Shown: positions 1 to 5,976, numbered from the stretch's first letter. The stretch is DNA of 6,221 bases from Candidatus Latescibacterota bacterium (GCA_030640765.1 DAOWIT010000079.1:1-6221), one strand, 5' to 3'. Notes: generated by a model from the sequence alone, not told the origin. Program-made: numbers and translations.

Positions 1-591
1 GGACTGTATTGTTCTCCACAAAAGAAAAACAGCCAGTCCTGAAACCATAACCACCGCCAGAAACCGGCTGGACATAACACCAAGAAGCCCGAGATCTAAG
101 ACCTTAAGGGCAATGAGATTTCCACAAAAATAGAGGAGGATGAAGAACACTGGGGTGAGGTTGTACTCCACCATCCTCTCCAGACCTAAGAAGATGGCGC
201 AAAAACCCCGGAAAAGGACTGTTGCCACTGCTATCAGCAGTGTGACTAAAAGTAGGTCTTTGACCTCTGCTAATTTTGAGAACCAGAGCCACCTCTGCCC
301 TAGGAGAAATAGACCCAACAGCAGAAACCCAACCGTGCCTCCCCAAAAGATGGTGTTGGGAAAAAGCCTCCGTGCTCTGCTCCTGTCTTTTCCCACAAGA
401 TATGCGTTAGATCGTCTTAATCCTTCCCCAAAAAACAAGGCTAACAGGTTAATCGTAGTGGCCAGCAGTACATAATGCCCTCTGCCGGTAGGTCCCAGTA
501 TCCTGGTTATCAAGACACTGTTGGCAAAACCAACGGCAAACACAATAGCATCGGCTGATACCTTGAAGGATAAGCTTCGGAAAAAAGTCAT
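1..591 (-). CDS. Wzx-like polysaccharide flippase, N-terminal part (runs off left edge)
   Basis: An open frame starts at ATG 591 and stays open to base 1, giving 197 residues with no stop. Residues 24-38 (NSVLITRILGPTGRG) match the 'ArxLGPxGxG' signature at the end of the first helix in the MATE/MOP-type polysaccharide transporters (Wzx, RfbX, MurJ-like). About six hydrophobic segments are visible, near residues 12-32, 40-56, 82-98, 112-137, 147-165 and 168-192, separated by basic loops such as GKDRSRARR (67-75). Full-length family members have about 400-480 residues and 12-14 helices, so roughly half is missing. The product should sit in the inner membrane and flip undecaprenyl-linked repeat units. 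An in-frame TAG at 613-615 leaves ATG 591 as the first possible start; no clear Shine-Dalgarno precedes it. It lies 152 bases after the Wzz-type gene, in the same direction. Family assignment is firm; the substrate is unknown. Confidence 0.85.
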   Translation of the reverse strand, partial: MTFFRSLSFKVSADAIVFAVGFANSVLITRILGPTGRGHYVLLATTINLLALFFGEGLRRSNAYLVGKDRSRARRLFPNTIFWGGTVGFLLLGLFLLGQRWLWFSKLAEVKDLLLVTLLIAVATVLFRGFCAIFLGLERMVEYNLTPVFFILLYFCGNLIALKVLDLGLLGVMSSRFLAVVMVSGLAVFLLWRTIQS

Positions 592-623
592 TGGGAAATA
601 ACCAAGTGGAGGCTATCAATCTG

Positions 624-638
624 CCACAGTAATTGTGG
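624..638. promoter_or_regulatory. Short palindrome upstream of the wzx start, possible operator or mRNA hairpin
   Basis: CCACAGTAATTGTGG has 5-base perfect inverted arms (CCACA/TGTGG), plus one further G-T pair, around a central TAA. It ends about 33 bases upstream of the wzx ATG (minus strand). The symmetry is directly visible. A role as a protein-binding site or RNA hairpin is inference only, and a chance palindrome of this size is possible. Confidence 0.25.
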
Positions 639-665
639 TATTCTGATCCGGTAACAATTCCCTTG

Positions 666-691
666 TAGGGAGGACCAACCGGTCGCCCCTA
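666..691. repeat. REP-like palindrome TAGGG..GACC / GGTC..CCCTA
   Basis: The arms at 666-676 (TAGGGAGGACC) and 681-691 (GGTCGCCCCTA) are complementary at 9 of 11 positions around a 4-base AACC loop. The two mismatches lie together in the middle of the arm. The pattern resembles the short 'TAGGGGCGACC...GGTCGCCCCTA' palindromes scattered between genes in many bacterial genomes. Only one copy is in the window, so its repetitive nature is inferred from familiarity and not shown here. There is no trailing T-run, so it is not a typical intrinsic terminator. Confidence 0.5.
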
Positions 692-714
692 TTGGTTCAC
701 TACAGTGAAGATGG

Positions 715-752
715 TCATTCTGAGCCGCAGCCCTTCACTTCGTTCAGGATGA
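715..752. repeat. REP-like palindrome overlapping the 3' end of the Wzz-type gene
   Basis: The arms TCATTCTGAGC (715-725) and GTTCAGGATGA (742-752) pair over all 11 positions when plus-strand RNA G-U pairs are allowed (9 of 11 as DNA), around a 16-base centre. The motif resembles the widespread intergenic 'TCATTCTGAGCGAAGCGAAGAATC' class of small palindromic repeats. The right arm lies inside the Wzz-type coding sequence: read on the minus strand it gives TCA TCC TGA, that is the last two serines and the stop codon (744-746). Confidence 0.55.
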
Positions 753-1985
753 ACTCCTCTTCCTCCACTTGAACTCCTGGAGAATCTTTTTCAGCTTCTC
801 AGAATTTTCGTCCCCACTACTTTTTAGCGCCTGGAAATATTCCACACCTAATATAGCGAATATGCTAAATATAAAACCGAAAATGCCCGAAATAAGCATG
901 ATCATCTTTCGCTTGGGTTTGGTTCTCATCTCAGGAGGAGTAGCCCTATCCACCACCTGGACAGTGGACATCTCTCCTCTGGTCTCTATCTTCTTCTTCT
1001 CCAACTCCTCCTGTAAGTATTTGAGGATTGCCGATTGCACTCCCACATTCAGGTTAAATCTTGTATATTCCGTCTTGAGCTCAGGCACACTCCCCAGAGG
1101 GAGAAAGAGTGTGCTCAGTTTGTATCCACTGTCTTCAGGATTGTTGGCGCGAGAGAGCTGGAGAGAAGAAGACCCCGGAGACACCTCCTTCAGCAGGGAG
1201 ACCAACTGGCCCTGTCGGATTCTTATCCTCTCCTCGGTAAACTCCACCTCGGGGTGCTTTTCCCCTAAGGATGTCTTAAAACTTTGTAGTTTCAAATTTA
1301 ACCCCATTATCTCTGTTTCAAGATCTGCTGCAGCCTTTATAGTAGCCTCAGCCTGGGCATCTATAAAAATAACGCCATGTCTCCTCTGAAAGGCCTGTAG
1401 CTCATCCTGAGCCATTCGCAGCGCAACCTTAACGCTGTCGCATTGAACCTTGATAAAATCCCGCCTCTCTTCTGTCCAGCCAAGGCTCAATTGTCTGTTG
1501 ATATTATCCAAAAAACGGATATAGACATTGGCCATCTGGGCGGCTCTGACTGGAGATTTATCCAGGACACTCACAGCAATTAATCCCTCGTCTGTTCTTC
1601 CCACTGTGGTGTTCTCTCTTAAGGTGTGGACCGCCTCTTCCCATCGGTCTGTTTTGTAGATCCTCATCAGATCGAATTCCTTAACCATCGAATCCGCCAC
1701 CGACCGGCTCTTCACTATGCCTATGATTACATCGGCTGGGCTGCCCTTTTCACCCAATCTGAGCACAGGAATGGGAAGTTCAGCTAAGGCACCGGCAAAG
1801 CCAAATTCATCTTTTCGCTCCTTGGGGGGCAGAATCACCGCCGTACCCGCGTACCACTGGGGCAGAAGCAGGCTGATTACCGCCGCCACTGAACAGATTA
1901 CCAGGAGATTAGCTATAATCAGCTTCCATCTTCTGGCTATAAGGTGGATATAATCAAGGATATTAACCTCTGTTTTCTCTGCCAT
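744..1985 (-). CDS. Wzz-type polysaccharide co-polymerase / chain-length determinant, no kinase domain
   Basis: This 413-residue inner-membrane protein belongs to the polysaccharide co-polymerase family, which sets polymer length and links the Wzy polymerase to the export channel. A Wzz-type N-terminal region (about 6-100) includes the first membrane helix near 22-42, followed by a periplasmic domain with helical, likely coiled-coil, stretches (about 170-265). A GNVR-like segment at about 300-350 leads to the proline-containing TPPEMRTKPKRK (349-360) just before the second membrane helix (about 361-382). This proline/basic stretch before TM2 is the family hallmark. The cytoplasmic tail is only about 30 residues, with no Walker motifs or tyrosine cluster, so there is no fused BY-kinase. 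I chose ATG 1985 because GGAGGTGA (1991-1998) sits 5 bases upstream; an open frame back to TTG 2036 would translate an intergenic repeat. The last residues (SSS) and the stop come from a REP-like palindrome. It follows the export-protein gene after 104 bases. Confidence 0.9.
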   Translation of the reverse strand: MAEKTEVNILDYIHLIARRWKLIIANLLVICSVAAVISLLLPQWYAGTAVILPPKERKDEFGFAGALAELPIPVLRLGEKGSPADVIIGIVKSRSVADSMVKEFDLMRIYKTDRWEEAVHTLRENTTVGRTDEGLIAVSVLDKSPVRAAQMANVYIRFLDNINRQLSLGWTEERRDFIKVQCDSVKVALRMAQDELQAFQRRHGVIFIDAQAEATIKAAADLETEIMGLNLKLQSFKTSLGEKHPEVEFTEERIRIRQGQLVSLLKEVSPGSSSLQLSRANNPEDSGYKLSTLFLPLGSVPELKTEYTRFNLNVGVQSAILKYLQEELEKKKIETRGEMSTVQVVDRATPPEMRTKPKRKMIMLISGIFGFIFSIFAILGVEYFQALKSSGDENSEKLKKILQEFKWRKRSSS

Positions 1986-1990
1986 CTTTC

Positions 1991-1998
1991 TCACCTCC
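1991..1998 (-). promoter_or_regulatory. Ribosome binding site of the Wzz-type gene (decides the start)
   Basis: GGAGGTGA on the minus strand is a near-perfect anti-SD match and lies 5 bases before ATG 1985. It supports ATG 1985 over the upstream in-frame TTG at 2036, which falls in the spacer of an inverted repeat and has no purine-rich site suited to it. Confidence 0.85.
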
Positions 1999-2006
1999 AG
2001 AAAAGC

Positions 2007-2082
2007 GTCAGGCGTCGTGCATCGAGCGTAAGGCAAAAGAAATAAAGGGCATGGTTTCGCCTTACGCCCTACGCTCTACGCC
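2007..2082. repeat. Hairpin-forming element with 7-base periodicity between the SLBB and Wzz-type genes
   Basis: The core is a perfect 9-base inverted repeat, GCGTAAGGC (2026-2034) and GCCTTACGC (2059-2067), around a 24-base spacer. Both arms continue outward with 7-base periodicity. On the minus strand, 2082-2055 reads as four heptads close to GGCGTAR, and 2034-2007 as four heptads close to GCNYGAC. The outer arms (2011-2025 against 2068-2082) still match at about 10 of 15 positions, including GGCGT/ACGCC at the tips. The element occupies most of the 104-base gap and leaves the Wzz-type gene's ribosome site free. It looks like a dispersed intergenic repeat or small MITE-like unit. In mRNA it could fold as a stable hairpin affecting stability or relative expression of the two genes, which is inference. 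Confidence 0.65.
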
Positions 2083-2089
2083 ATCGGAA

Positions 2090-3838
2090 TTATAGTCCCG
2101 CAATAGTTCGGGCAACGATAATGAAGGTCGCAAATTGTCCTAAGATAGTGGAAGTCTCCCGAGCCAGTTGCCACCAGTCCCTTCTGGGATTCTCGGGGAC
2201 GAAGATAGCATCTCCTGGCTCCAGGCGTTCAACTTTTTTTGGCTTAAGCCACAAACCTGTTTTCCCTTTGATCACCCTGCTTTCCCCTTTGTTTGCATTC
2301 CAGGAATACCCCCCTGCCTGTTCTATATAAAAATCAGGACCTTTACCAGCTTCATAGGGAAGCAGGCCTGGCCGTTTCACCTGTCCACTCACTGCTACTG
2401 TCTCCCATCTTCTGGGGATAGTGATGGAATCTCCGTCTTTTAACACTATGTCTTCGCTCAGGTCACCTTCAACAAATAGCTTGTGGAAGTCTACGACCAT
2501 AATTCCCTGCTTCTCTCTTGATTTAATTTTGAAGTATTCGTATTCTTGCGGAGTCATCTCCTCGAGTCCTCCTTGCACTGCTGCCATACTCTCAAGCCGT
2601 TCGAACTCGGGGTCGGGAGTTTCTCTGGTTTCCCATCGGATAAGCTCTGCTTTATCTAAAAGAGCGTCTTCTGTGAACCCACCGGCTTTTTCAATTATCT
2701 GGCTCAGGGTGGTCTTGCCTTCTTCGATTACATATAGGCCAGGGTATTTCACCTCTTCATCGATTCTTACCAGCCTTTTGATATGCCACTCCGGGATTCG
2801 GCGGATAAAGATCTGATCGTCAGGTACCAACAGGAATTGTCCCGTGGGGTTCCCTTTTGCCTCCAGTATCTGATGAAGATCAATGATTATAGATTCTCTT
2901 CTTTTCCCATCCTTCTTGAATCTGACAACCTCCACATTAGTCACTTGAGCGCTACTTTGCAACCCCCCCGCCAGTTCAATCAGGTCTTTTAGTCCTTCTC
3001 CAGGTTTAAACTCGTACTCTCCTGGGTCATTTACTGGACCCAGAATAGTAACTGATTCTCTCCGGAAGGGGACATATATTACATCCCCCATTTTCACATA
3101 AGGATTGGCCTTCAAGTCTCCGAGTTTCAAGAAACGCCTCAGGTCAACGGTGAGGACTTCTCCGTTCTGGCGGTGGACCCTGATGTTTCTCTTGGAAGCA
3201 GCCTCAGTGAACTCCTCTGTTCTTTCGGTAGACCTTCTTGCTCCCTCGATAGGTCTTCTGGTTCCCTCGATAAATCCTCCTGTTTTTTCGATAACATCGA
3301 AGACACGGTCCACAGCATAGGCGCTGTAACTGCCAGGTTTTGCTACTTGTCCAGTGACAAAGAGCCGAAATTTCCGTATGTTGCTTAACTCAACTGAGAC
3401 TTCTACCTTAGGGTAACGCTTTTTTACCCTCTGGATAATCAGCTTCTTGGCCTCGGCAAGGGTCATCCCGGAGACCTCTATGGGACCGACATAGGGAACA
3501 AGCAACTTTCCCTCCGGGTTCACTGTCAATGTCTGAGGTGTATCCAACTGTCCCCACAGATAGATGGTGAATTCATCTCCCGGGCCTAAGGTATACTCCC
3601 TGGGGTCTATCTTTTTGTCGAAAGCTGTTTTCTCTTCAGTGACCGGAATGCCCAGTGGAACCCTAAGTTTCTCCTCTTCCCTTACCCCAAGAGGGGTGAT
3701 TCGAGGACCTGCTTCTGCCTCTCTCTCTATTGCCCTCCTCTCCTCCAGCAGTTGCTCTAAGGTTTGGGGAAAAACAGTGGAAGAAAGTACAAGTCCCACA
3801 ATCACAGAGAGTAAGATTGCTCTAAGTATCTTTTCCAT
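2090..3838 (-). CDS. Polysaccharide export protein (Wza-like), Poly_export plus multiple SLBB domains
   Basis: This 582-residue protein should form the periplasmic/outer-membrane conduit for the polymer. An N-terminal signal peptide (about 1-24: basic start, hydrophobic ILLSVIVGLVLSS) has no lipobox cysteine, unlike E. coli Wza. A Poly_export domain spans about 78-155 (YTLGPGDEFTIYLWG at 82-96). SLBB-type domains follow at about 158-257 (FVTGQVAKPGSY), 262-347 (VTILGPVNDPGEY, IELAGGL), 355-475 (KYPGLYVIEEG, IIEKAGGF, with a long acidic insert at about 401-446) and 480-548 (VAVSGQVKRPGLL, EQAGGY). The C-terminal 28 residues, starting WWQLARETST, form a hydrophobic/amphipathic helix, as expected for the Wza-type outer-membrane helical barrel. 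SLBB1 carries a heptapeptide tandem repeat at 183-217. Wza is about 380 residues; the extra length comes from added SLBB domains. ATG 3838 is preceded by AGGAGGTGATT. It starts 48 bases after the oxidoreductase gene. Confidence 0.93.
   Translation of the reverse strand: MEKILRAILLSVIVGLVLSSTVFPQTLEQLLEERRAIEREAEAGPRITPLGVREEEKLRVPLGIPVTEEKTAFDKKIDPREYTLGPGDEFTIYLWGQLDTPQTLTVNPEGKLLVPYVGPIEVSGMTLAEAKKLIIQRVKKRYPKVEVSVELSNIRKFRLFVTGQVAKPGSYSAYAVDRVFDVIEKTGGFIEGTRRPIEGARRSTERTEEFTEAASKRNIRVHRQNGEVLTVDLRRFLKLGDLKANPYVKMGDVIYVPFRRESVTILGPVNDPGEYEFKPGEGLKDLIELAGGLQSSAQVTNVEVVRFKKDGKRRESIIIDLHQILEAKGNPTGQFLLVPDDQIFIRRIPEWHIKRLVRIDEEVKYPGLYVIEEGKTTLSQIIEKAGGFTEDALLDKAELIRWETRETPDPEFERLESMAAVQGGLEEMTPQEYEYFKIKSREKQGIMVVDFHKLFVEGDLSEDIVLKDGDSITIPRRWETVAVSGQVKRPGLLPYEAGKGPDFYIEQAGGYSWNANKGESRVIKGKTGLWLKPKKVERLEPGDAIFVPENPRRDWWQLARETSTILGQFATFIIVARTIAGL
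3188..3292 (-). repeat. 21-base tandem repeat (about five units) inside SLBB domain 1
   Basis: Residues 183-217 of the export protein fall into five heptapeptides: IEKTGGF (183), IEGTRRP (190), IEGARRS (197), TERTEEF (204) and a degenerate TEAASKR (211). The corresponding 21-base units share an AYCGAR start. Units 2 and 3 are identical at 17 of 21 bases, and unit 1 matches units 2 and 4 at 13 and 14 of 21. Unit 1 is the normal conserved SLBB 'IxxAGGF' motif, so the array looks like an in-frame expansion of that motif, lengthening the loop before the next strand. Confidence 0.75.
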
Positions 3839-3842
3839 TCTT

Positions 3843-3853
3843 AATCACCTCCT
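3843..3853 (-). promoter_or_regulatory. Very strong ribosome binding site of the export-protein gene
   Basis: The minus strand reads AGGAGGTGATT just upstream of ATG 3838, essentially a full anti-SD complement. This predicts high translation of the export protein relative to its neighbours and fixes the start. Confidence 0.85.
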
Positions 3854-3886
3854 GATTTTGTTTGCAATTAAGTTAAGCTACACTTC

Positions 3887-4894
3887 TCAGGATATTTCTA
3901 CCGGTGCCCCCCCCTGCTGCATCGACTGCTGGGCAGCCTCCAGCACTCGTACCACCCGCAATCCATCTTGCCCGTCGCTGCGAGGAGGTATTCGCTTTGC
4001 TATGCAATCCAAGAAATGTTGGCATTCTATCCTCAGCGGCTCGGACATCTTCACCCTGGGAATGAGAACATCCCCCATTCTTAAACTTAAGGCCTCTCCG
4101 TAGGTCTCATAGTCAAAGACCTGGTCCACCCCTTTATCGTAGAGCCGGATCATCTCTGCAGCTTGGGTGTCATCGAACACCGCCATCTTCTTGCTCCCCA
4201 CTATGGTTAGTTTCCTGATTTTGTGAGGATCCAGCCAACTGACATGAATATGGGCCATCGCTCTGCCCTTGAAGTGCAAAGTCAAAAAGACAACATCTTC
4301 TATTCTCTGCTGTAGGTAGTATTGCCCCACAGCAGTCACTCTGTTAGGTTCTTCTTTCAAAAGATAAAGGACAACTGAGATGTCATGGGGGGCAAAACTC
4401 CACAGGGCGTTTTCATCCTTACGGATTTTACCTAAATTAACTCGAGTAGAATAAATATAATAAACTTCTCCTAATTGACCTTCATCAATACATTGCTTCA
4501 GCTGCTCTAAAGCTGGGTGGTATTCCATTAAATGCCCCACCATTAGGATTCTTCTCTTTCTCTCTGCTGTATCTATAAGATCTTCAGCATCTTTTATGCT
4601 AAGAGTAAGGGGTTTTTCCACAAGTACATCTTTCCCAGCTTGTAAGGCCTGATTGGCTAATTCATAGTGTGTAGGAGCAGGAGTGGCAATGACTACTGCT
4701 TGGATCTCCGGATTCTCAATCACCTCTGAGGGATCTGGAGAAACCTTGATCTGAGGATAAGTGTGTCCCATTCTCTCCAAGATGCCTGAATCGAGGTCTG
4801 AGCAAGCTATCACCTGGCAATCGGTGAGGGTAGCAAAATTTCGCAACAAATTCTTGCCCCAAGCCCCTACGCCAATCTGGCCGATCTTTATCAT
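3887..4894 (-). CDS. Gfo/Idh/MocA-family NAD(P)-dependent sugar oxidoreductase
   Basis: This 335-residue protein matches the usual family length. The N-terminal Rossmann fold has IGQIGVGAWGKN (4-15) as the dinucleotide-binding loop and VIATPAPTHYELA (68-80) as the typical family segment. The family catalytic EKP motif is at 93-95 (Lys94), followed by GHLMEYHPA (120-128). Residues 152-171 contain the NLGKIRKD and WSFAPHD motifs; His170 is in the place of the second active-site residue in this family. The C-terminal half is the alpha/beta substrate and oligomerisation domain. Members with the NLG..WSFAPHD pattern often sit in surface-glycan clusters and act on UDP-sugars, as WlbA/WbpB does on UDP-GlcNAcA. 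That substrate is possible here but no WbpD/WbpE partner is visible. ATG 4894 follows AAGGA with 7-base spacing; the gene starts 29 bases after rfbB, suggesting co-transcription. An 8-base G run lies nine codons from its end. Confidence 0.9.
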   Translation of the reverse strand: MIKIGQIGVGAWGKNLLRNFATLTDCQVIACSDLDSGILERMGHTYPQIKVSPDPSEVIENPEIQAVVIATPAPTHYELANQALQAGKDVLVEKPLTLSIKDAEDLIDTAERKRRILMVGHLMEYHPALEQLKQCIDEGQLGEVYYIYSTRVNLGKIRKDENALWSFAPHDISVVLYLLKEEPNRVTAVGQYYLQQRIEDVVFLTLHFKGRAMAHIHVSWLDPHKIRKLTIVGSKKMAVFDDTQAAEMIRLYDKGVDQVFDYETYGEALSLRMGDVLIPRVKMSEPLRIECQHFLDCIAKRIPPRSDGQDGLRVVRVLEAAQQSMQQGGAPVEIS

Positions 4895-4923
4895 CCTCTC
4901 TTCCTTTCCGTTAGTGGCTATTG

Positions 4924-5967
4924 TCAGTATTTCTTACCAGGAACTTCGGCAGTGCCGGTCAATGTTTTGCCATACTGTTTCTCATAGTATAGGCGGAACT
5001 CCCCGCTCTTTATCTTGCGCCACCAATCCTGGTTATCCTGGTACCATTGGACAGTTTCTGCCAAAGCTGTTTCAAATTTGCGCTGCGGCCGCCAGCCCAG
5101 TGACCTGATTTTAAAGCAATCCAAAGAATACCGCCGGTCGTGTCCAGGTCGATCTTTCACAAACTGAATGAGCGAACGAGGTCTATTTAAGGTCTTCAGA
5201 ATCAGCTCTGTAACCTCCAGATTGGTGCGTTCCTGGTCTGCACCAATGTTGTAAATCTCACCTGCCTGCCCCTGATGCAGCACCAGATCTATGGCCTCGC
5301 AGTTGTCGAACACATAGAGCCAATCCCTGACATTCAATCCATCCCCGTAGAGGGGCAGCGGCTGGCTATTGATAGCGTTGGTAATGAATAGGGGGATAAG
5401 TTTCTCCGGATACTGAAAAGGTCCAAAATTATTTGAGCTGCGGGTCACCACCACCGGCAGTCTCCAGGTGACAAAATAGGAGAGGACCAGAAGGTCCGCC
5501 CCTGCCTTGCTGGCCGAATAGGGACTGCTGGGACCAAGGCGATCAGCTTCGGAGAAAGACCCTTGGGGGCAACTCCCGTAGACTTCGTCGGTGCCCACCT
5601 GCACATATCGCCTGAGGTCGAATTTGCGCACTGCCTCCAAAAGCACATAGGTGCCATAAACATCGGTTTGGATGAAGCTGCCTGGATTCAGAATAGATCT
5701 GTCCACATGTGTCTCGGCCGCAAAATTGATCACAGCCTCGATCCGGTGTTTCTGAATAACCTTATCCACCAAACCGGCGTCGCAGATATCCCCCCGGACA
5801 AAGGTGTAGCGAGGGTTATCAGCCACGTCCTGGAGGTTCTCCAGACGACCTGCATAGGTCAACTTGTCATAGACAACCACCTGATAATCAGGATATTTTT
5901 TCAGGATATGGCGGACAAAGTTGGAGCCGATAAAACCCGCCCCGCCGGTGATGAGAAGTTTACTCAA
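4924..5967 (-). CDS. rfbB: dTDP-glucose 4,6-dehydratase
   Basis: This 347-residue cytoplasmic short-chain dehydrogenase-type enzyme converts dTDP-glucose to dTDP-4-keto-6-deoxyglucose, the second step of dTDP-L-rhamnose and other deoxysugar synthesis. The NAD-binding GGAGFIGSN is at 8-16. The catalytic TDEVYG at 126-131 supplies the Thr-Asp-Glu set specific to these dehydratases, and YSASK (150-154) supplies the Tyr/Lys pair. Family signatures NNFGPFQYPEKLIP (179-192) and RPGHDRRYSLD (273-283) are intact, and length is typical. The start is TTG 5967: the GGAGFIGSN spacing from this residue is normal, no ATG fits, and AGGAG (5977-5981) lies 9 bases upstream. It follows the epimerase gene after 126 bases and precedes the oxidoreductase by 29. 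The matching rmlA and rmlD are not in view, so whether the product becomes rhamnose or another deoxysugar is open. Confidence 0.96.
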   Translation of the reverse strand: MSKLLITGGAGFIGSNFVRHILKKYPDYQVVVYDKLTYAGRLENLQDVADNPRYTFVRGDICDAGLVDKVIQKHRIEAVINFAAETHVDRSILNPGSFIQTDVYGTYVLLEAVRKFDLRRYVQVGTDEVYGSCPQGSFSEADRLGPSSPYSASKAGADLLVLSYFVTWRLPVVVTRSSNNFGPFQYPEKLIPLFITNAINSQPLPLYGDGLNVRDWLYVFDNCEAIDLVLHQGQAGEIYNIGADQERTNLEVTELILKTLNRPRSLIQFVKDRPGHDRRYSLDCFKIRSLGWRPQRKFETALAETVQWYQDNQDWWRKIKSGEFRLYYEKQYGKTLTGTAEVPGKKY

Positions 5968-5976
5968 GATACGACT

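Larger units (their letters stand above)
592..743. other. Intergenic gap between the Wzz-type gene and wzx, rich in small palindromes
   Basis: This 152-base gap has no credible gene. It holds two REP-like palindromes (666-691 and the part of 715-752 lying in the gap) and a short near-perfect palindrome CCACAGTAATTGTGG at 624-638. There are also two 6-base inverted arms, AATTGT at 631-636 and ACAATT at 654-659, which overlap that palindrome. No convincing -35/-10 pair or T-tailed terminator was found on the minus strand. Confidence 0.6.

Noticed and set aside
140..475. 111-codon plus-strand open frame and an 80-codon minus frame at 104-346
   Set aside because: Both are shadows of the truncated flippase frame, which is open from 591 to 1 with transmembrane segments and the LGPTGRG motif.
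592..743. tRNA or other structured RNA gene in the gap
   Set aside because: The palindromes do not assemble into a cloverleaf, and there is no TTCGA-type T-arm or CCA-end context.
769..1389. 206-codon plus-strand open frame
   Set aside because: It lies wholly antisense to the Wzz-type gene. The translation is Ser/Leu/Phe-rich with no recognisable domain, while the minus strand encodes a complete family member with correct motifs and ribosome site.
2007..2082. CRISPR array
   Set aside because: The units are only 7 bases and directly abutting with no unique spacers; the arms are inverted relative to each other. This is a palindromic or heptad repeat.
2059..2082. Intrinsic terminator between the export and co-polymerase genes
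   Set aside because: The inverted repeat is strong, but on the minus strand it is not followed by a T-run, and the downstream gene has a strong ribosome site consistent with continued co-transcription.
2421..2816. 131-codon plus-strand open frame (and smaller plus frames at 2121-2443, 2783-2992, 3105-3388)
   Set aside because: All are antisense to the SLBB export gene, with low-complexity Ser-rich translations and no homology that I recognise.
3564..4103. 179-codon plus-strand open frame
   Set aside because: It is antisense across the start of the export gene and the end of the oxidoreductase gene. It would overlap two confident genes and their ribosome site, and shows no domain.
4761..5108. 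115-codon plus-strand open frame bridging the rfbB-oxidoreductase junction
   Set aside because: It is antisense to both genes and has no recognisable motif; the junction is a normal 29-base operon gap.
5445..5663. 72-codon minus-strand open frame
   Set aside because: It is an alternative frame inside rfbB, whose catalytic TDEVYG and YSASK motifs are read through the same bases in the main frame.
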